From positions 1 to 24,585 of the forward strand of contig JAFUPG010000087.1 in assembly GCA_017481325.1 (NCBI GenBank): a DNA stretch of 24,585 bases. Reading direction: 5' to 3'. The notes under the pieces are model-generated. The model saw nothing but the letters and a program-made list of their open reading frames with translations. It was not told where the DNA came from and made no database searches. How positions within the stretch are numbered: the first letter of the stretch is position 1; each line of letters begins with the position of its first letter. Source of the stretch: Oscillospiraceae bacterium. GTDB taxonomy: Bacteria > Bacillota_A > Clostridia > Oscillospirales > Oscillospiraceae. Made by a program: the position numbers and the translations under genes. Shown piece by piece: positions 1-8,632 of the stretch.

Positions 1-40
1 GGTACAAACTTACAACTTTGCTCCACTGCGTGGGGCGTCG

Positions 41-188
41 CTTTCTTGCTTCGCCAAGAAAGTGACCAAAGAAGGCGACTTGGGGGAGGCGCTCAGATTG
101 TGCTGTGGTAACACTTCTACATTTCGGCACTACCCCCGACAGCCCAAATTCGCCCTCCCCCAAGACCCCCTTCCCTGCTTCGCAAAGT
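41..188. repeat. Palindromic intergenic element, possibly MITE-like
   Basis: A perfect 8-bp stem (CTTTCTTG at 41-48, CAAGAAAG at 55-62, loop CTTCGC) is followed by a longer inverted repeat: CTTGGGGGAGG at 79-89 pairs with CCTCCCCCAAG at 154-164. TGCTTCGC is present near both edges. No transposase frame is visible. The layout fits a non-autonomous palindromic repeat of the type scattered between genes in many Clostridia; its family and exact ends cannot be fixed from one copy. Confidence 0.5.
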
Positions 189-221
189 CGTAATATTGCA
201 CAAATCGAATTATCAACTGCT

Positions 222-311
222 CGACATATTTCTGTTTGACGGGCTAAATATTCAAAATCCGTGCCGGAGGCACACCTCGGTTTTTTGTCCTTAGCTCTTA
301 GTTGTTAGTTC
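222..311 (+). repeat. Dispersed ~90-bp intergenic repeat, left copy
   Basis: By my hand alignment this segment matches the reverse complement of 24162-24251 at about 81 of 90 positions without gaps. It contains a short hairpin (GTGCC / GGCAC around 261-273) and ends in a TTAGCTCTTAGTTNTTAGTT motif. Neither copy is coding. It is most simply a member of a dispersed non-coding repeat family. Confidence 0.75.
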
Positions 312-349
312 CAAAACAGACCGGCAAATTTCCTTTTTCGTACAATCAT

Positions 350-383
350 AGATAAAAGAACCAAGCGCCTTTTGGGCGCTTGG
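350..383 (-). terminator. Intrinsic terminator of the ABC-transporter operon
   Basis: Read on the minus strand, the perfect 9-bp stem CCAAGCGCC / GGCGCTTGG (375-383 and 361-369, loop of 5) is followed by the T-rich run TTCTTTTAT. It lies 19 bases after the ATPase stop codon and closes the operon. Confidence 0.85.
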
Positions 384-401
384 CTCGGAAGTATTTGCGA
401 A

Positions 402-1526
402 TCAGACCAGCAGGTTGATCTCGGTTTCGGGATCGAAGAAGTGCATGACCTTGCCTTCGAAGGTGACATTCAGGGTCTTGCCGTAAGCCATGCTCTTGCG
501 CTGGCTGTCCTCCAGGGAGACAGTGGGGATACGGACGATGAGCTTATCGCCGTTGTCCTCTTCCACGTGGAGGTGGAGCTCGCTGCCCATCATCTCGTTG
601 ACCAGGATGGTGCAACCGATGGCGGCGGGATCCTTGGCATCAGCCAGAGTCATATGCTCGGGACGGACACCCAGGATGATCTCCTGAGACCTGATGCCGT
701 TGGCCTTCAGCATTTCTGCCTTCTGGCCGGTGACTTCGATCTTGGCGCCGTAGGGAGTGACATAGTACTTGCCGTTCTCCAGAATCAGGTTGGTCTTGAA
801 GGTGTTCATCTTGGGAGCGCCGATAAACTCAGCAACGAAGAGGTTGACAGGCATATCGAACACTTCGGTGGGGGTACCCACCTGCTGGATGAAGCCGTCC
901 TTCATGATGACGATACGATCGCCCAGGGTCATAGCTTCGGTCTGGTCGTGAGTAACATAGATGAAGGTGGTGTCGATCTTCTTGCGGAGCAGGATGATCT
1001 CAGCACGCATCTGGTTTCTCAGCTTGGCGTCCAGGTTGGACAGAGGCTCGTCCATGAGGAAGACCTTGCTGTCACGAACCATTGCACGGCCGATGGCAAC
1101 ACGCTGACGCTGACCGCCGGACAGAGCACGGGGCTTTCTGGTGAGGTACTCGGTGATGCCAAGGGTCTCGGCAGCTTCGGTAACTCTCTTATAGACCTCG
1201 TCCTGAGGAACCTTCTTCAGGCGGAGGGAGAAAGCCATGTTCTCAAATACGGACAGATGGGGATACAGCGCATAGTTCTGGAAAACCATGGCGATGTTAC
1301 GGTCACGGGGCTGCAGATCGTTGACAACAACGCCATCGATCTCAACAGTGCCTTCAGAGATGTCTTCCAGACCTGCGATCATACGCAGGGTGGTGGACTT
1401 GCCGCAGCCGGAGGGGCCGACGAATACGATAAATTCCTTATCAGCGATCTCCAGGTTAAACTCCTGGACTGCTACGGTATCCTTACCGTAGATCTTCTTA
1501 ACGTTGGTTAATTTTACACTTGCCAT
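402..1526 (-). CDS. msmK: Carbohydrate ABC transporter ATPase, MsmK/UgpC/MalK type
   Basis: This is the ATP-hydrolysing subunit of a CUT1 sugar importer, acting as a dimer on the cytoplasmic face of the two permeases encoded just upstream. The 374-residue length is normal for the family. Visible motifs are Walker A GPSGCGKST (37-45), Q-loop Q83, signature LSGGQ (135-139), Walker B VFLMDE (155-160) and H-loop H193. The C-terminal part (about 240-374) is the TOBE-type regulatory region typical of MalK/MsmK. The ATG lies 12 bases after the malG stop and has GAGGG about eight bases upstream, so it is the last gene of the operon. In other Firmicutes one MsmK can serve several importers; whether that holds here cannot be seen. 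The family call is certain, the sugar is not. Confidence 0.93.
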   Translation of the reverse strand: MASVKLTNVKKIYGKDTVAVQEFNLEIADKEFIVFVGPSGCGKSTTLRMIAGLEDISEGTVEIDGVVVNDLQPRDRNIAMVFQNYALYPHLSVFENMAFSLRLKKVPQDEVYKRVTEAAETLGITEYLTRKPRALSGGQRQRVAIGRAMVRDSKVFLMDEPLSNLDAKLRNQMRAEIILLRKKIDTTFIYVTHDQTEAMTLGDRIVIMKDGFIQQVGTPTEVFDMPVNLFVAEFIGAPKMNTFKTNLILENGKYYVTPYGAKIEVTGQKAEMLKANGIRSQEIILGVRPEHMTLADAKDPAAIGCTILVNEMMGSELHLHVEEDNGDKLIVRIPTVSLEDSQRKSMAYGKTLNVTFEGKVMHFFDPETEINLLV

Positions 1527-1538
1527 AATATATCCCTC

Positions 1539-2423
1539 TTATCCTTTCACAGCGCCGCCGGTAACGCCTTCAACATAGTACTTCTGCAGGGCAAGGAACA
1601 CTGCGGTAACAGGCACCGCAACAATCACGCCTGCGGCGCAGAACATGGTGTAGTTAGTATTTACCATAGTCTTGGACAGCCACTCGTAGACACCCACGGC
1701 CACGCTCATACCGGCGGAGTTCTCGTGGATGATGTAGCTTGCCAGCATGAAGTCGCCCCAGGGAGCCATGAAGCCCATGAGGACGGTATAAATGACGATG
1801 GGCTTTGCCAGGGGCAGGATCACCTTGTAGAAGACCTGGAAACGGGTAGCGCCGTCCACACGGGCGGCCTCGTCCAGGCTCTTGGGAATGGTATCGAAGA
1901 AGCCCTTGGAGATGTAGTAGCCCATACCACTGCTGGCGCAGTAGACGATGATCAGTCCGACGGGAGCCATATTCATGGTCAGACCCAGCTCGGAGAAGAC
2001 CTTGTAGATGAGGATCATGGTAAGGAAACCGGGGAACATACCCAGAACCAGCATCAGGTTCATGAGGCCCTTTCTGCCCTTGAAACGGAGTCTGGACAGA
2101 ACGTAGCTCATTGCCAGGGTAAAGACGGTCTGGAGCACAGCGGTAGCCACGCCCATGATGGCAGTATTTTTGAACCATCTGAGGAAGTCGGTCTCGGTAA
2201 ACAGACGCTTGTAGTTATCAAAACCGATTTCCTTCGGCCAGAGGTAGCTGACCTGCATGGGAGTCTCGCAGCGGAGGGACTCCAGCACGATGCCGAAGAA
2301 GGGGAAAAGCCAGATGGCGGAGATGATCACAAGAATGATATAGATGACGGTGTTGCCCAGTCGACGGCTGGCTCTTGCGCCCAGACCGGTCTTCCGGATC
2401 TGTGTATCATTGGTCTTATTCAT
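1539..2423 (-). CDS. malG: MalG-type sugar ABC transporter permease
   Basis: Inner-membrane permease of a CUT1 oligosaccharide importer that pairs with the MalF-type protein. The 294 residues carry about six hydrophobic segments (first at roughly 25-48). The ATPase-docking EAA loop is clear at 184-204 (DEAARVDGATRFQVFYKVILP, with its invariant Gly and the I-x-L-P ending). The ATG overlaps the malF stop by one base (TAATG), and its ribosome site GAGGAGGA lies inside the malF 3' end, implying translational coupling. It is followed after 12 bases by the ATPase. GanQ of galactan operons belongs to the same family, so the name malG does not prove maltodextrin as the substrate. Confidence 0.92.
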   Translation of the reverse strand: MNKTNDTQIRKTGLGARASRRLGNTVIYIILVIISAIWLFPFFGIVLESLRCETPMQVSYLWPKEIGFDNYKRLFTETDFLRWFKNTAIMGVATAVLQTVFTLAMSYVLSRLRFKGRKGLMNLMLVLGMFPGFLTMILIYKVFSELGLTMNMAPVGLIIVYCASSGMGYYISKGFFDTIPKSLDEAARVDGATRFQVFYKVILPLAKPIVIYTVLMGFMAPWGDFMLASYIIHENSAGMSVAVGVYEWLSKTMVNTNYTMFCAAGVIVAVPVTAVFLALQKYYVEGVTGGAVKG

Positions 2424-3991
2424 TAGCTGTAATCCTCCTCGTTCTTAGTGGACGGAATTACATTGTAAACGATCAGGGACAGAGCTGCCACCACCACGAA
2501 TACCAGAATACCGATGACGGAAGCCATGTAATACTTGGATTCCGCAGAGTTCAGGGTCATCTTGTACAGCCAGGTAATCAGCAGGTCCGTCGAACCGACG
2601 GATACGCCGCCTGCGGTACCGATCTCCGTATTGATGGGGTTACCACCGGTCAGGAGGTAGATGACGTTAAAGTTATTGAGGTTGCCGACGAAGCTGGTCA
2701 GCAGGTAGGGACCCATGACGAACATCATGTAGGGCAGGGTGATCTTGGTATACTGCTGGAAGCCGCTGGCGCCGTCGATCTTGGCAGATTCGTAGAGGTC
2801 AGAGGGGATGTTCATCAGAATACCGGTCGCCTGGAGCATGATGTAGGGAATACCGACCCAGATATTCAGGATGATAACCAGAATACGGGCGGAGGTGGGG
2901 TTCTGCCAGAAGGAAAGCTGATTCTTGGCAATCATGGAATCGGGTATCAGCCCCCATTCCAGGAAGAGCTTGCCGAGAATACCGGAAGAGTCAAAGAGCT
3001 TGGAGACATAAAGGAGGGAAACAAACTGGGGAATGGCGATGGTCATGACCAGGATGGTTCTCCAGAACTTCTTGATCTTGATTCCCTTCTTGTTGATCAT
3101 AATGGCAACGAACATACCCAGGAAGAAGTTGGTAAAGGTGGCGAAGAAGGCCCACATTAAGGTCCAACCCAGGATCTCGCCAAAGGCCAGACCCAGGCCG
3201 CCGTTACCGAAGTTGGTCAATTCATTGAAATGCTCCCAGCCGACCCAGGTAAAGAGGTTGGAATAACCGTCGTGGGCTGCGTCATAGCTGGTGAAAGCAA
3301 TGATCACCATGTAGATGATGGGGATGATGGTGAAGATGATGATACCGCCCAGAGGCAGAGCCAGCAGGGTCTTGTGGAACTGATCATCCACCATGGAGCG
3401 CAAGTCATCCTTGCCGCTCTTGATCTTTCTGCCGGAGGCAACAATGTCCATATTGGTACGGCACTGCTTGATCTGCATCCGCCAGGTCACAAAGAAAGCA
3501 AAAATAAAAACAACAGTCAGAAGGCCATAAAGTAAAACTTTGACAGAGTCGTCACCATATACAGTGGTATAGGAATCGTAAATGGCATTATATTCCTCGA
3601 CGGGACCGACGGTACCGACAGTTGCTCCATGCTGGAACCAGTTACATTTTCCTAGCCAATAGGCACCGCCGCTGGGCAGACACATATAGACGATGAAGAT
3701 GACCTCAAAGAGCAGGAACAGAATGCCACGGGCGATCTGTCCATAGAAGAAGTTGCCAAAGCCAAAGATGAAGAAGGAAGTCTTGACCGCCCAGTTACCC
3801 TTGGTAAAGGTGGTGAAATAGCTTACGAACTCATCCTTGATACCGGTCCAGCAGGACTTGAAGAACTTGAGAATCTTGGAGCCAAGTCCTACGAACCAGA
3901 GGGGGATTGCGCAAAAGAACAGTTTCAGCTTGTATAAAATCTTTTGAAATTTATTGAGCTTTAAGTACTCAAGATCAGTTAATCTTTTCAT
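2423..3991 (-). CDS. malF: MalF-type sugar ABC transporter permease with long N-terminus
   Basis: Inner-membrane permease of the same importer. At 522 residues it is longer than minimal CUT1 permeases (about 290-300), with hydrophobic segments at about 72-104 and 150-170 before the conserved transport core begins near 210. The EAA loop is at 401-420 (ESAKIDGASGFQQYTKITLP). A small periplasm-type insert (about 105-148) separates the extra segments, as in other MalF proteins. The start is the ATG at 3991. An in-frame stop lies eight codons upstream and no other start fits, yet the good Shine-Dalgarno AAGGAGGA is about 30 bases upstream with a hairpin between, so translation initiation here is unusual. 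Two strong hairpins separate it from the binding-protein gene. Confidence 0.92.
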   Translation of the reverse strand: MKRLTDLEYLKLNKFQKILYKLKLFFCAIPLWFVGLGSKILKFFKSCWTGIKDEFVSYFTTFTKGNWAVKTSFFIFGFGNFFYGQIARGILFLLFEVIFIVYMCLPSGGAYWLGKCNWFQHGATVGTVGPVEEYNAIYDSYTTVYGDDSVKVLLYGLLTVVFIFAFFVTWRMQIKQCRTNMDIVASGRKIKSGKDDLRSMVDDQFHKTLLALPLGGIIIFTIIPIIYMVIIAFTSYDAAHDGYSNLFTWVGWEHFNELTNFGNGGLGLAFGEILGWTLMWAFFATFTNFFLGMFVAIMINKKGIKIKKFWRTILVMTIAIPQFVSLLYVSKLFDSSGILGKLFLEWGLIPDSMIAKNQLSFWQNPTSARILVIILNIWVGIPYIMLQATGILMNIPSDLYESAKIDGASGFQQYTKITLPYMMFVMGPYLLTSFVGNLNNFNVIYLLTGGNPINTEIGTAGGVSVGSTDLLITWLYKMTLNSAESKYYMASVIGILVFVVVAALSLIVYNVIPSTKNEEDYS

Positions 3992-4027
3992 AACCCTATA
4001 TATAAACTGTGTTTATACTATCCTCCT
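3989..4027 (-). promoter_or_regulatory. Distant ribosome site with hairpin before malF start
   Basis: Read on the minus strand, AGGAGGA (4021-4027) is followed by the perfect hairpin TATAAAC-ACA-GTTTATA, then by AGGGTT and the ATG. The linear spacing is about 30 bases; folding the hairpin would cut the effective spacing to about 13. No alternative start codon lies closer to the AGGAGG. This may tune malF translation. Confidence 0.5.
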
Positions 4028-4051
4028 TTTTTCATAATAAGAAACAAGAAA

Positions 4052-4107
4052 GCATTGCTTGCCGGTAGACAAGACAAATGTCGTCCTTGCATACCGGCTA
4101 ACAATGC
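4052..4107 (-). terminator. Candidate attenuator between malE and malF
   Basis: An interrupted stem joins GCATTG/CAATGC (outer) and GCCGGTA/TACCGGC (inner), with a further GACA/TGTC pairing near the tip. On the minus strand the stem is followed by the U-rich run TTTCTTGTTTCTT. The position, directly after the binding-protein gene, fits a partial terminator that lowers permease expression relative to the binding protein. Confidence 0.65.
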
Positions 4108-4114
4108 CTTAGGT

Positions 4115-4154
4115 CTGAGGGTGGTGGGGGAGCAGATGCTCCCCCACCTCTCAG
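4115..4154 (-). ncRNA. Stable stem-loop after malE, mRNA 3'-end protector
   Basis: A perfect 12-bp stem (GGTGGGGGAGCA at 4123-4134 with TGCTCCCCCACC at 4137-4148, loop GA) is extended by CTGAG/CTCAG. It begins about 12 bases after the malE stop and has no U-tract. It is therefore more likely an RNA-stabilising hairpin than a terminator, comparable in role to the hairpins in the E. coli malE-malF gap. It is annotated as an RNA structure rather than a separate RNA gene. Confidence 0.6.
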
Positions 4155-4166
4155 TGAAGTATTTTA

Positions 4167-5747
4167 TTATTCTACGGGGATCAGGGTGATGGTACCGGTC
4201 TGAGCGCCGTCCCATACCAGCTGGACGTAGTAGGTGCCGTCAGCCTCAACGACAACGTTAGCGCCGTTGAACTCAACACCGAAGTTAACGTCCCATGCAG
4301 CGCCCTGGCGGCACTTGAACTCTTCGCCAGCGTGCAGCTCGAGAGCCTCGGAGGTGTAGGTGCCAGCGGGATCCTCAGTCATGGGGAAGTCGGTATCCCA
4401 GGAGGTGCCGCAGATGCCGCCGATGACGGACCAAGCGTTCTTCTGCTCTTCGGTCATCTGGAACAGAGCGTCGATAGCAGCCTTGTAGTTGTCCAGAGCG
4501 GTCTGGAGGTCAGCATCGGAGGTAGCAGCCTTAGCGTCTGCACCGAGAACCTTAGCGATATCCCACCAAGCGCCGTGGATCTGGCCCTGGGGCTGGCCGA
4601 AGTTGTTCTGCTTAGCCAGAGCAGCCAGAGAAGCGTTGGACTGGACAGCCTCGGAAGCCTGAGCGTTGATGTTGGAGGGACCCCACTGGAAGGTCTCGTA
4701 GCGCTGAGTCTGGCACTCCTCGCCGGTCAGGTACTGAGCCAGCAGGGACAGAACAGCAGCCTTCTTGGGATCGTTCTGGGGCTTAACACCCATCAGCTTG
4801 TTGCCGGTGTAGGAGCCGAGGTGGTAGGAAGTGCCGTCAACCTCGAAGGAGGGCAGGTCGGTAGCGCCCAGGTTCTCGCCGAAGTGCTCAGCAGCAGCGC
4901 CGGCGTTCCAGATACCGGTGATAACAACACCAGCGTCGGTGAAGATGTCAGCGTTGGAGTCGTAGCAGGGGGAGGTAGCCAGCTTCTGCATGCCCTTCAT
5001 GGCAGCGATACCGGCAGCGGAGTTGAAGTCGTCGTCCACGGAGGTGAACTCGCCGTCAGCGTTCATGGTCCAGTTGCTGTGGCAGCCGGTAGCGAAGAAG
5101 AAGGAAGCGGTGTACCATGCATTCTCCAGAGCATAGCGGAACTTAACGTTGTTGGCCTCGCAAGCAGCGATGATGGCTTCCAGGCTCTCAGCGTCTTCCT
5201 CGGAGATGATGCTGGTGTTGTAGTACATGTAGTAGCCGTTGTCAGAGGTCATGGGGTAAGCATAGAGCTCGCCAGCAACGGAAGCAGCGGCGACAGCGCC
5301 GGCGTCGTTGTTAGCCTTGATGGTCTCGGAAGCACCCTTGCCGGGCTGTGCCAGAGCAGCAGCCTGAACCAGACGGGCCAGCTGGTCCTGTGCGAAGCAG
5401 TAGATGTCGGGAGCGGAAGCAACGTCAGCAACAACCTTGGAGCCGACGTCAGCCTCGGTAACACCCTCGATAGTAGCGTTGATCACGATGCCGGGGTTAG
5501 CAGCTTCGAAAGCATCGATCTGAGTCTCGAACTGAGCGGCAACGCCGTCCATTTCGGAAACCCACATGGTGATGTCGTAGGTGCCAGCCAGTTCGTTGGT
5601 ATCGGCGCCCTTGTTGGTGTCGTCGGTGGGGGTGACGTCGCCCTGAGTGCCATCGGTGGGATCAGCAACAGCAGCGTCGTCCTTGCAACCTGCGAACAGG
5701 CTCAGAACCATAACGAGAGCCAGAAGCAGTGCAAACAGTTTCTTCAT
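4167..5747 (-). CDS. malE: Oligosaccharide-binding lipoprotein with extra C-terminal domain
   Basis: Extracellular solute-binding lipoprotein (family 1, MalE-like) that would capture oligosaccharides for the downstream permeases. The signal peptide ends in the lipobox LFAGC, with Cys21 as the lipid anchor. A linker rich in Asp/Thr/Gly follows (about 23-50), then the binding domain to about 430. At 526 residues it is about 100 longer than usual. The extra part (about 439-526) begins with a SWDTDFPMTE motif and contains LHAGEEFKCRQGAAWDVNFG and a beta-strand repeat ADGTYYVQLVWD. It resembles the small starch-binding beta-sandwich modules of SusE/SusF-type proteins. The gene has its own promoter and an AGGAGG ribosome site. 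Whether it binds maltodextrins or galacto-oligosaccharides is uncertain. Confidence 0.9.
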   Translation of the reverse strand: MKKLFALLLALVMVLSLFAGCKDDAAVADPTDGTQGDVTPTDDTNKGADTNELAGTYDITMWVSEMDGVAAQFETQIDAFEAANPGIVINATIEGVTEADVGSKVVADVASAPDIYCFAQDQLARLVQAAALAQPGKGASETIKANNDAGAVAAASVAGELYAYPMTSDNGYYMYYNTSIISEEDAESLEAIIAACEANNVKFRYALENAWYTASFFFATGCHSNWTMNADGEFTSVDDDFNSAAGIAAMKGMQKLATSPCYDSNADIFTDAGVVITGIWNAGAAAEHFGENLGATDLPSFEVDGTSYHLGSYTGNKLMGVKPQNDPKKAAVLSLLAQYLTGEECQTQRYETFQWGPSNINAQASEAVQSNASLAALAKQNNFGQPQGQIHGAWWDIAKVLGADAKAATSDADLQTALDNYKAAIDALFQMTEEQKNAWSVIGGICGTSWDTDFPMTEDPAGTYTSEALELHAGEEFKCRQGAAWDVNFGVEFNGANVVVEADGTYYVQLVWDGAQTGTITLIPVE

Positions 5748-5775
5748 TTTGTTTTCCTCCTAAAAATTTTGTTTT

Positions 5776-5788
5776 ACGCATAATGCGT
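5776..5788. promoter_or_regulatory. Palindrome at the malE transcription start
   Basis: The perfect palindrome ACGCAT-A-ATGCGT covers about +3 to +15 of the predicted malE transcript. It could be a second regulator site or a 5' stabilising stem. Confidence 0.4.
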
Positions 5789-5797
5789 CCGTCTAAT

Positions 5798-5826
5798 ATT
5801 GTAAACGTTTTGAATTGCTAAGTCAA
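5798..5826 (-). promoter_or_regulatory. Sigma-A promoter of malE with cre/LacI-like operator
   Basis: On the minus strand, TTGACT (5821-5826) and TACAAT (5798-5803) are separated by 17 bases. The site TGTAAACGTTTTGA (5800-5813) overlaps the -10 box and differs from the cre consensus TGWAANCGNTNWCA at one position when read on the minus strand. It fits CcpA or a MalR-like LacI-family repressor, though no such regulator is encoded in the window. Confidence 0.8.
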
Positions 5827-5869
5827 TAGAAAAATGAATAATTTTTTATTATTTTCCCGAATTTTTTCC

Positions 5870-6976
5870 TTACTTTTTTGCTTTAAAGCAATTCAGGGCA
5901 GGAAGTTTCTGTCCATTGTAGTCAAAGAGGCACTGATTGGCCCATTCGTTGGTCGTCGTCTTGCCTTCCTCATGAATGTAAGCCTGACCGGCCTCGGAGG
6001 CCCAGGAGATTCCCTCCCCGGGGAGCCACAGGGGTTCCCAGTAGAAAACGCCGTCAATGCCCTCTTTTTCTGCCCGTGCCAGGAAGTCAGAGATGAAGCT
6101 CGCCTGTCCTTCGGGTGTCAGAGGGTAATGCTCGGAAACGCCGGGAACAGCTGCCATTTTCTCGTCGATGACCAGGCGCTGGGGTACGCCGCCCTGGAGA
6201 TAGGGCTTGGTGGTGAAGCCGTAGGCCAGCTCCATGACCATGCGCTCCTTGCCGAAGACACGGCAGGCTTCCAAGTTGGCAAAGAGGGCATCGGGCGTGC
6301 CGTGCCAGTAGGGATAATAGGAGGCACCGATGATATCATAGTCGATGCCGTGGGCGGCCATTTCGCTGAAGAACTCCTGATATACCTGCTGATCCCAGCT
6401 GCGCTCTAAGTGGAGGATGATCTTAGCCTCGGGGCAGATCTCCCGGCAGGCCTTGCAGCCTGCCGCCACAAAGCGGCAGAAGGTGTCGTAATTGCTGCGA
6501 CTGCCGTCGGAGTTCATCAGCTTGCCCGTGGGCCAGAGCATGCCGTTGGTGATCTCGTTGCCCACCTGGATCATTTGGGGCGCTACGCCGTTGTCCACCG
6601 CCTGCTGCAGGCAGGCTTTTGTATATTCATACACTGCCTGCTCCAGTTGGTCTGCATTGTAGCCGCCCCAGGCCTTGGGGGTGGGCTGCTTATTAGGGTC
6701 AGCCCAGAAATCGGAGTAGTGGAAGTCTAAGAGCAGCTTGTAGCCCTTGGCTTTGACCGCCTTTGCCAGACGGACATAGTGGTCGATATCGCAGTTGCCT
6801 GCCTCGTAGGGCAGACCCTCGGGGCTCTTGGGGTCGTTCCAGACACGGATGCGCTGGTATTCCACACCGTTGGCACGGAACAGCTCCATGGGGTCCACTT
6901 CCCTGCCCCCGTCGTAGAATTTTTTGCCGTTTTCAATAACGGACAGGTAGGAAGAAGCATCAATTCCAAGGATCAT
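5870..6976 (-). CDS. GH53 endo-beta-1,4-galactanase, no signal peptide
   Basis: Glycoside hydrolase of family 53, which cuts beta-1,4-galactan or its oligomers. The ATG at 6976 is chosen because CAGGAGGTAG lies just upstream and the family fold begins at once (MILGIDASSY). The longer open frame merely runs into the amylase 3' end. The 368 residues show the acid/base Glu141 in VGNEITNG and the nucleophile Glu249 in VMELAYGF, with FHYSDFWADP (85-94) as another family signature. There is no signal peptide, so it should stay in the cytoplasm, unlike the usual secreted members. It is a clear paralogue of the lipoprotein two genes upstream. It closes the five-gene enzyme run; only a weak A/T stem-loop follows before the malE promoter. 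Confidence 0.92.
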   Translation of the reverse strand: MILGIDASSYLSVIENGKKFYDGGREVDPMELFRANGVEYQRIRVWNDPKSPEGLPYEAGNCDIDHYVRLAKAVKAKGYKLLLDFHYSDFWADPNKQPTPKAWGGYNADQLEQAVYEYTKACLQQAVDNGVAPQMIQVGNEITNGMLWPTGKLMNSDGSRSNYDTFCRFVAAGCKACREICPEAKIILHLERSWDQQVYQEFFSEMAAHGIDYDIIGASYYPYWHGTPDALFANLEACRVFGKERMVMELAYGFTTKPYLQGGVPQRLVIDEKMAAVPGVSEHYPLTPEGQASFISDFLARAEKEGIDGVFYWEPLWLPGEGISWASEAGQAYIHEEGKTTTNEWANQCLFDYNGQKLPALNCFKAKK

Positions 6977-6992
6977 AGTACTACCTCCTGTA

Positions 6993-8618
6993 TTATTGGA
7001 CAATGACACTGGTCTGGCCGGCGATGGTGAGGATCGTACCCTCCAAGGTGGCCTCGCCCACACCGATGACCTCGCAGAGTTGGGTAAAATCGCAGCCCTC
7101 GATCTTGCTCAGGTCGTAGGACAGGGGCTCGGTGCCGTTGTTGTGGAAGATGCCCAGCTTCTGCCCTTCGTAGTCCACCACGAAGCCGCCGTAGTTCTTC
7201 TCGGCGCAGTCGACGGAGGTGTAGTAGCCACGGGCAATGGCGGGATAGCGGTGGCGGATGGTGAGCAGACGGCAGTAGTAGCGGTAGAGGCTGTTTTCGT
7301 CTGCCATCTGGTCGGCTACTGTGGTCTGGATCTGGTTATTTTGATCATAGGTGGTACCTTCGGGATTGCGAACGCTGTCATCATCGCCCCAGAGCATGGC
7401 CAGACGGCGGTTGGCATCGGTCATCTCGCCGCCACGGGAGCCACGCATACCGATCTCCTCGCCGTAGTAGATCACAGGAGAGCCGGGGCCCAGCAGGTAG
7501 AGATTGGCAGCCATACGCATGTTGTTCTCCAGAATGAAGGCGCCGCCGATGCGGTCCATATCATGGTTGGAGAGGAAGGACATGGCCATGCCCTCCGGGT
7601 TGGCATCCAGGATCTTATCCTGGTAGGCCTCCACATAATTGGTGAACTTGGCGATGGAGAAGCCCTTGGCAGCGCTGGCAGCCACGCCCTCGGCCTGTGC
7701 CATGGCGAAATTGAAGCAGTTCATGGCGCTGTAGTACTGCAGGATTTCGGTCTCGCCGGACCAGCACTCGCCCACGCAGTAGATCTCGGGGGCATAAGCC
7801 TTCAGATCCGCCATGTAGCGCTCCCAGAATTCCACGGAGCGGGCGGTATCACCGTAGTATATGTACTTGACGGCATCGAAGCGGAAGCCGTCAATGCCCA
7901 GATCCAGATAGTACTTTGCCACGTCCAGCATGGCATTGTAGACCTCGGGGTTGTCGTAGTTCAGCTCGGGCATATCGCCGGAGAAGTTGCACTCCACCCA
8001 GCAGTCCACGCCGGCGATCTTCTGATAGCTGATGCCGCCGACCTTTTCGGCCTCGGTGACGCAGGAGTAGTAGTCGTAGTAGGGATTGGCGGTGTCGCCG
8101 TTCTTGCGGGCTTCCTTGAACTGCAGATACCACTCATGCTGGGAGGAGGAGTGGTTGATGGCCAGATCCAGAATGATCTTCACATTCCGCTCATGGCAGA
8201 GGTCGATGAGCTGCTTCAGAGTCTCCTCCGTGCCGAAGCGCCAGTCTACCTGATAGTAGTCCTTGGCATCATACTTATGATAAGAGGGAGAGGAGAAAAT
8301 GGGAGACAGCCAGATGCCCTGGACGCCCAGGCTGGTTTCGGAGTTCAGGTTGCCGTCGTTCAGGTAATCCATGCGGTTGATGATGCCCTGAAGGTCGCCG
8401 ATGCCGTCGCCGTTGGAGTCGGAGAAGGAGCCCACGAAGACCTGATAAAAAGTGCGGTAGTTATCGTCCACGGGGTCTGCCACACCGGCGATCACAGGCA
8501 CGGTGGGGTCGGTTTTGGAGGGCTGAGTCTCCTGCTCCTGAGGGTCGCAGGCGGCGAGGCTCAGCAGCATCACCAGCGCCAGCAGGAGGCAAAGAAGGGA
8601 TTTCATTTGTTTTTTCAT
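6993..8618 (-). CDS. GH13 alpha-amylase-type lipoprotein
   Basis: Cell-surface alpha-glucan hydrolase of family GH13, expected to cut starch or maltodextrins to transportable sizes. The start at 8618 gives MKKQMKSLLC and a lipobox LAAC with Cys24, followed by a short charged linker. The barrel begins near residue 55 (FYQVFVGSFSDSNGDGIGDL, with the metal-loop style Asp/Asn/Gly motif). Conserved regions are DLAINH (151-156), GFRFDAVK with nucleophile Asp248, VGECW with acid Glu284 and FLSNHD with Asp353. A C-terminal beta domain ends the 541 residues. The next gene starts 16 bases later. The subfamily (alpha-amylase versus neopullulanase-like) is not resolved by eye. Confidence 0.92.
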   Translation of the reverse strand: MKKQMKSLLCLLLALVMLLSLAACDPQEQETQPSKTDPTVPVIAGVADPVDDNYRTFYQVFVGSFSDSNGDGIGDLQGIINRMDYLNDGNLNSETSLGVQGIWLSPIFSSPSYHKYDAKDYYQVDWRFGTEETLKQLIDLCHERNVKIILDLAINHSSSQHEWYLQFKEARKNGDTANPYYDYYSCVTEAEKVGGISYQKIAGVDCWVECNFSGDMPELNYDNPEVYNAMLDVAKYYLDLGIDGFRFDAVKYIYYGDTARSVEFWERYMADLKAYAPEIYCVGECWSGETEILQYYSAMNCFNFAMAQAEGVAASAAKGFSIAKFTNYVEAYQDKILDANPEGMAMSFLSNHDMDRIGGAFILENNMRMAANLYLLGPGSPVIYYGEEIGMRGSRGGEMTDANRRLAMLWGDDDSVRNPEGTTYDQNNQIQTTVADQMADENSLYRYYCRLLTIRHRYPAIARGYYTSVDCAEKNYGGFVVDYEGQKLGIFHNNGTEPLSYDLSKIEGCDFTQLCEVIGVGEATLEGTILTIAGQTSVIVQ

Positions 8619-8632
8619 AGCGGTTCCTCTTT

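Larger units (their letters stand above)
1..349. other. Gene-free left end made of intergenic repeats
   Basis: I see no credible gene here. The stretch holds a small perfect hairpin (41-62), a longer inverted repeat of GC-rich arms (79-89 with 154-164), and one copy of a roughly 90-bp dispersed repeat (222-311) whose inverted partner lies near the right end of the window. The octamer TGCTTCGC occurs at 47-54 and again at 176-183, bracketing the GC-rich inverted repeat, so 41-188 may be one small palindromic mobile-type element. The terminator of the transporter operon begins just after this stretch. Confidence 0.6.
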